DNA of 64,000 nt. Origin: Combretum micranthum (Eukaryota > Streptophyta > Magnoliopsida > Myrtales > Combretaceae). The DNA lies in NCBI GenBank assembly GCA_024138025.1, contig JAMXBD010000233.1:186001-250000 (forward strand), written 5' to 3'. A program made the translations under genes and the position numbers. Below are positions 58,770-64,000 of the stretch, in pieces. Under the pieces are notes generated by a model. That model saw nothing but the letters and a program-made list of their open reading frames with translations, was not told the origin of the DNA and searched no databases. The number at the start of each line of letters is the position of its first letter. Positions within the stretch are counted from its first letter, which is position 1.

Positions 58770-61400
58770 CTCATTACAGTTGCTTTCCTATTACATGTTA
58801 AAAATTCTCAATAATCTTGACAATTGAATAAAATTAAGAAAGACTATAAATAGAAGTTATACAATTTCTCTCTTACTTAAAACATATGTAGCCTATATTG
58901 AATTTAAACGCAATTGATTATGACTTAATAAAAAAAATTTATCCCATGAATGCCCCATTCTTGTTTTGATGAATGAGTCATAAAATGATAATCATTGTTT
59001 GAATTATTTCAATAATTTTTTTTTACTATTTTATATTATTAGATAAGTGGTACGTTTATTCATGAAAACAATAACGTAACCACATTTTGAGACAACAAAT
59101 TCTCATCCCAATTAATCCACTCTACTTTCCATTTGTAAATTGTTAAGTTGCATAAAAGCACTTGATTGCAAACTACCAAGAAATCAACAGCAATGTTTTA
59201 TCTTATTTGAACGTGGATTTATGGGTAAAAATAATTTAAATAAATATGGACAAAAAAAGAAACAAGAAAAAAAAAATCGTCCAATATAGAAAATAACACC
59301 ATATTAAATGATAATGATTAAAGATAATCGAACCTTAGAAATGATCGTGTGAATATATACAGGGTGTATCTATAGATCTTTTAGTAGAAAAAAAAAATTT
59401 ATACAACTTTAAAAGACGCTGAAGCTATTGTTTGGCTTGGATAATACAAACTAGCTTAAATAATATAAAAGATAAGAAGATACACATATATATATATATA
59501 TGTGTATATATTGAAGAAATGTCATGGTTATAAAAAAAAATAATGGGTTAATTATAAAAACATGACATGTGTTTCGATTAATTTCCAAATAATATACGAC
59601 TTGTATTTTTTTATAAATAGGTGATCTAAGTTTCATATAAAAGTATCAATATCATCTAATAATTTTGGAATGAAACATGTTAACATTTATTGGTCATCAA
59701 AATTAATTTTACTTTCTTTTTCCAATTTCCTCATTTAAAAAAAATAATATTTTATTTGTTTAACTTTATTTAGTAATATTTTGTATTAGATTTTTTTTTT
59801 TACCAATAAGACTCTAACACATATTCCTCTAATAGTAATTAATTATAATAATACTTTTATATGAAACTCGAATTATATATTTGTTAAAAAAACTAACACA
59901 GGTCATATGTTTGCAAATGAGTTAAAATACAGATAATGTTTTTGTAATCAACCCTAAAATCATTGAATAAATAAATTATAATATTTTCAATCAAGGCCTT
60001 AAATGATTTATTAGTTTATTAACTTTATAGCAATCATAACATGGGTTTAGCATTGCTAGTATACAATTAAATAAAATTAGCAACTTATGTCATAAACATG
60101 TTAACGTTCAGGAAAATCGTTATTCTTTCTCAAAGAATTAGTCACATCAATAAAGTGGAGATCACTAATAAAGTAGGAATGTACTTGAGATTTGACATTA
60201 GGAAACAAATTAATTTTGAAAAAGAAGCTAATGATAAAATCTTGAAAGGCTTCGTTGAAAATTAGCTGGGTGGAAATCTAAGACACTATCTATGATTCAC
60301 TCTAGAAGGTATTATGGACTATTATATGTAAGATTCTTCAATTCTTAAAAATATTTGATACTATCAAGAGGGTGATGCAAACACCCAAGTATTTGGAGGA
60401 TTATATTCGTCAAGATCAATTCAGTTGATATTACTAGCAGAGTAGCAAACTTATTGATTCTCAGCAAATTAACTGAAAGGAATTCAACTTAACAACATAT
60501 ATCTAAATACAATTATAGTAGTTGAAACTATCTACTAGAATAACAAACATGAAGGACATATAAATAGAAGAGGCAGTATGAGTAGGGGTCACCCTTAATC
60601 AATCTTGAAGTCGATATTGAGTTTAGGAGCTACTTGGAGGTCAAAGACCAGTAGATGTTCTTCTTTTCCTAACAAACAAATAGAACCACATATTCACATT
60701 AGCATAATTTCTTTTCAATCTTAAACACAAAACCCTAACACATGAATGCTTCTTTGTAGAGGAAATGAGTTCAAGAAATCATCAAGCTGAGCAAGAGAAT
60801 CACAACCTTATTTGCTTAAGGTTGATAGCATCAGAAGTAGCTGAGATATGGAAGAATATACGATAGAATTACCAAGATTGTAACCTAAGGTTTCCTTTGA
60901 ATGACTAATTAGAGAGTGTACTGATAGTAGGATTATAGGAAGATACTAGAAGATTTTTGTTTTGTCTAATTATTGTATAAGGACTTTACTCTTCCTTAAC
61001 GGTGTTGGGTCTTGTATTGGAGTAGGCCATATCAAGTGATTGGTATTTACGAAATTAAGCTTTCATATTGGCTTATTATAATAAATCTATCAATTTGATG
61101 CTTATGTTGAGTTTTGATTATCATTGCAATAAATGATGGAACTAGAGGTGTTCTTAGGCTAAATGAAGAAATATCTTTGCATACTAAATCGATTGGGAAT
61201 TAAATGATAAATAAAATGCAATTCAATCAAGATCAAATATGATGGATGAAAGAATCAATAGTGTAGATGATAATATGTGATTTATAGTGCAATATGTGCA
61301 AAACTAGATAGAAAAAGGATCAACATGAGAATCAGGGCATAAATGATAATCAATGCAACAATCTACATTCATCATTTTTTGAAGGAACTACAAGGGATTC
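58770..61400. other. Non-coding region before the Reina-like element
   Basis: AT-rich. An (AT)n/(GT) run lies at 59483-59513. 60150-60420 can be read as a short protein-like stretch (NNKVGMYLRFDIRKQINFEK) that I do not recognise. The end (about 60880-61400) should hold the LTR and leader of the following gypsy element, but I could not define its borders or primer site. Confidence 0.4.
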
Positions 61401-62160
61401 TTTAGCATACATGTAAGGAATCAAGTTGGAATTGACAAAGTTTTCTTAACAAGATTTAAGTGGTTAGATCTTTAATGCTACTCAATTCTTTGAGTTTCAT
61501 TAAGTGCCAATTTCAAGATTAGCTTCATTTGCAATGGAGGGTAGTGCTTTAGAAGGGTTTCAATGGATGATAAAAAATGATATAATTTCAACATGGTCAT
61601 CTTTTCATATCATCTGTTGAGATAAGATTTGGTCCTTCTACAATTGAGGACTTTCAAGGCCAATTGTCCAAATTATCTCAAGAAGGAATTATAGCTTATT
61701 ACCAATTACAATTTGAGAAGCTTTGTAATTGAATTTCAAGGTTATCAAAGAGTTTTGTGATAATTTGTCTTGTTTCTAGGTTAAAACTATCTTGTAAATA
61801 GAGGTAATGTTTGTCAGACCCTATTCTTTGTTGGAAGCAATTAGCTTAGCCAAGTCGCAAGAACATAAGTTGAATTACTTAATGAATATGTCTCATAAAG
61901 GTAGTTCTTTTGAATCATCAAGTAAATCTATAGGAACAATTGTTAGTACTTCTAAGGTGCATTCACTTAGTCCTATTATCGTTGCACAACCATCTATATC
62001 GATCAATGATAAGAGTACAAAGAAAATTTTTCTTATAAAGAAGTTAACCTCAGCTGAATTAGCTATGCATCATGAAAAGGTTTATGTTATAATTGTGATG
62101 ATAAATATCATAAGTTTCATGTTTGCAAATAATTTTTTTTTTTCTTGTGATTCATTTAGA
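61401..62160 (+). pseudogene. gag of the Reina-like element
   Basis: Frames give ATQFFEFH and RLASFAMEGSALEGFQWMIK (capsid), then IRFGPSTIEDFQGQLSKLSQ, GIIAYYQLQFEKLCN and YSLLEAISLAKSQEHKL, each with clear counterparts in Reina gag (FGP..YED...L..L.Q...V..Y...FE.L and ...A..LA...E). The zinc knuckle at about 62063-62140 is decayed (Cys replaced). The frame 61807-62163 is the longest open piece. Confidence 0.8.
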
Positions 62161-62289
62161 TGAAGATGAGGATCATTTTTCACCGTAATGTACATGGTAA
62201 GTGTTCAGATGGTTACAATAATGTGGATAATGAATTGAAAGAAGCTCAAATAAGCTACTATGCTATATCAGGAGCAATTGTCCCAAAAA

Positions 62290-62620
62290 CTTTACAAATT
62301 TAGGGACAAATGAAGGGTATTACCTTGAATGTTCTAATTGATTCAAGTAGCACACTCAACTTTATTCAAGCAAGTGTGGCTTATAGATTAAGAATTCCTA
62401 TTGAAGTGATACCACAGTTTGTTATGTTGATTGGTGATAGAGAAAATTTGGTTTGCACTTGATTGTATAGGAATATCAATCTATTATTGCAAGGAGACAC
62501 TTTTTTCAGTATATTTTTATGTTCTACCAATCTAAGGTACTAAGTTGGTGTTGGGAATTCAATGGCTAACTACTTTAGGGCATGTTACTAGATTATACCA
62601 AATTGACAATGCAATTTTGT
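62290..62620 (+). pseudogene. Aspartic protease of the Reina-like element
   Basis: Reads KGITLNVLIDSSSTLNFIQA, SVAYRLRIPIEVIPQFVMLI and GDRENLVCT, then a decayed LG.QWL.TLG (about 62540-62580). The catalytic D-S-G has become D-S-S, so the enzyme would be inactive even without the frame breaks. Confidence 0.75.
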
Positions 62621-62929
62621 TGGAAAAATAATGTTGTATGTTTAACATGCTTTGCAAACATTAATTATTGGGAAATTTCTTTCAAGAAAGTAATGAACAT
62701 GATGAAGAATGATACAATGACTTATTATTTCAATACTGTGGCTTAGGTGGATGTTTTATCATCATGTACCACTAGCAACGATGCTTTAGAAGCATAGTTG
62801 GACAAATTCAACGATGTTTCGATGACTCCATCATCATTGTCACCACTTAAAGATGTTTAGCATCATATTCATTCAAAGAATGAGGGGTAGGCTATCAATT
62901 TGAGTCCATATAGGTATTCATAGTTTTAG

Positions 62930-63530
62930 AAAACTGAAATTGAAGAGTTGATTCAAGAGATGGTGGAATCTAAAGTCATTCATCCAGGTACAGATCTTTT
63001 TTCCTTACTAGTTTTACTAGTAAAGAAAAGGATTGGTCTTGCAATTTTGTGTAGATTATCAAGCTTTGAATCAAGCTAGTATTCAAGATAAATTTTGATT
63101 CTCACAATAGATGAATTATTAGACAAATTGAGGGGTGCTGCAATATTTTCGAAGATGGATTTAAGGGTTGGATATCATAAAATAAGAATGTTTTTGGATA
63201 ATATTTCTAAAACACTCTTTAGGATACATGGGGGCCACTACGAGTTTGTAATTATGCCCTTTAGATTATCAAATGCACCTTCTACTATTCAAGCAATCGT
63301 GCACAATATTTTTTAACCTTATTTCAAAACATTTATAATTGTGTTTTTTGATGATATCCTCATTTACAATCGCTCAGTGGAAGATAATTTATAGCATTCA
63401 TAGAAAGCTCTTGAATGTTTGAGGAAACATACATTTTTCCTTAAGAAATCCAACTGTTCTTTTGGCCAAGATAAGATTAAATATCTAAGCTATGTTGTAT
63501 CGGTTGGGACAGTAAGCCCTGAACCAGAGA
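62930..63530 (+). pseudogene. Reverse transcriptase of the Reina-like element
   Basis: ELIQEMVESKVIHPGTDLFS (about 62940-63000), then the longest open piece 63095-63316: [30 protein letters not shown] and [20 protein letters not shown]. The active site reads FFDDIL near 63346, keeping both Asp; KKSNCSFGQDKIKYLSYVVS follows. Stops at several places, including before FKTFIIV. 62621-62929 is the degenerate protease-RT linker. Confidence 0.88.
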
Positions 63531-63539
63531 AACTTAGGA

Positions 63540-64000
63540 GCCCATTAATGTGAAGCAATTGAGAGGTTTTTTAGGCATTACTGTATATTATCATAGATTT
63601 GTTAAAAAAATATGCTTCGATTGCATTACCTCTTACTAATTGGCTTAAGAATGATCAATTTTTGTTGGATAATATAGCTAAAGATGCATTTGAGAAATTA
63701 AAACAAGTGCTGATCAGAGCACCAATGCTGGCATTGCCAAACTTTACTAAGTCATTTATCATTGAAACTAAAGCCTTAGGGATGGGAATAGGGGCTATTT
63801 TGCATTAAGATAATCACCTAATTACTTAATTCAGCAAGAAATTTAGTTTGAGGTTGCAGAAAGGAAGCACTTATGTATGGGAACTAGTGGCCATAGTTGA
63901 AGTAGTCAGAAACTAGAGTCAACATCTTTGAGGAGGCATTTCATAATTAAGAATTGACTACAGGAGTCTTAAAGAGTTGCCAACACAAGTTATTGAATCT
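63540..64000 (+). pseudogene. RNase H of the Reina-like element, truncated by window end
   Basis: The frame 63599-63808 gives YASIALPLTNWLKNDQF, AFEKLKQVLIRAPMLALPNF and IETKALGMGIGAILH (ETDA.G.GIGA.L in relatives; here the Asp is replaced). Later frames hold FSKKFSLRLQKGSTYVWELV and a decayed LIDYRSLKELPTQVIES. Confidence 0.82.

Larger units (their letters stand above)
61401..64000 (+). mobile_element. Reina-like Ty3/gypsy element, right end outside window
   Basis: Gag, zinc knuckle, protease, RT and RNase H in order on the + strand, all with breaks; integrase and 3' LTR would be beyond 64000. Gag and protease sequence style is that of the Reina chromovirus group. Much more decayed than the Tat-like element (stops about every 50-80 codons). 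Confidence 0.82.

Noticed and set aside
1..64000. Endogenous pararetrovirus or other viral sequence
   Set aside because: All reverse transcriptase regions are in gypsy or copia gene order with LTRs; no movement protein or coat-protein-type motif was seen.

Overview
This window is AT-rich nuclear DNA from a flowering plant, most likely a dicot. The evidence is an S-domain receptor kinase of the ZmPK1 type, Tat, Tekay-like and Reina-like Ty3/gypsy retrotransposons, Ty1/copia elements with a tRNA-iMet primer site, and very long TGTAA-type LTRs. There are no bacterial operons, no rRNA or tRNA genes, no CRISPR array and no viral genes. All identifications come from reading motifs by eye; nothing was searched.

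Region by region. Positions 1-13578 hold most of a Tat/Ogre-like gypsy element on the + strand: a truncated 5' LTR, a tRNA-Arg primer site, decayed ORF1, gag, protease, RT, RNase H, a second (archaeal-type) RNase H and an integrase, then three low-complexity or tandem arrays, a polypurine tract and a complete 3' LTR with a TATA box. Positions 13579-22287 hold a tandem array of a gypsy derivative whose RT-to-integrase region is missing; one solo LTR and the tail of another sit in it. Positions 22288-30565 hold an antisense Tekay-like element: a diverged LTR-like region carrying a 3.7 kb solo LTR, then integrase pieces split by a 1.25 kb insertion. Positions 30566-32060 are an antisense copia remnant fused to that gypsy integrase. 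Positions 32061-36800 are mostly unrecognised non-coding DNA with two hairpins, one 60-bp tandem repeat and possible MITE debris.

The only host gene I can identify is at 36805-39239 on the minus strand: a single-exon G-type lectin receptor-like kinase with an intact kinase domain but one frame break in the lectin domain. From 40758 to 58769 lies one antisense copia element, blown up to about 18 kb by at least four insertions: a probable long gypsy LTR, a copia solo LTR inside it, and two long solo LTRs in opposite orientation. Positions 58770-61400 are non-coding. Positions 61401-64000 are the first part of a decayed Reina-like gypsy element that runs off the window.

The most striking pattern is the family of 3.5-3.8 kb solo LTRs. 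Four are complete and one is a fragment. Three have exact 5-bp target duplications and the fourth a decayed one whose empty site can be read from a paralogous copy. They share internal blocks that look like the two ends of a 650-720 nt intron. I did not find a new coding system; the value of the window lies in its readable history of nested insertion, LTR recombination and tandem repeat growth inside retrotransposons.
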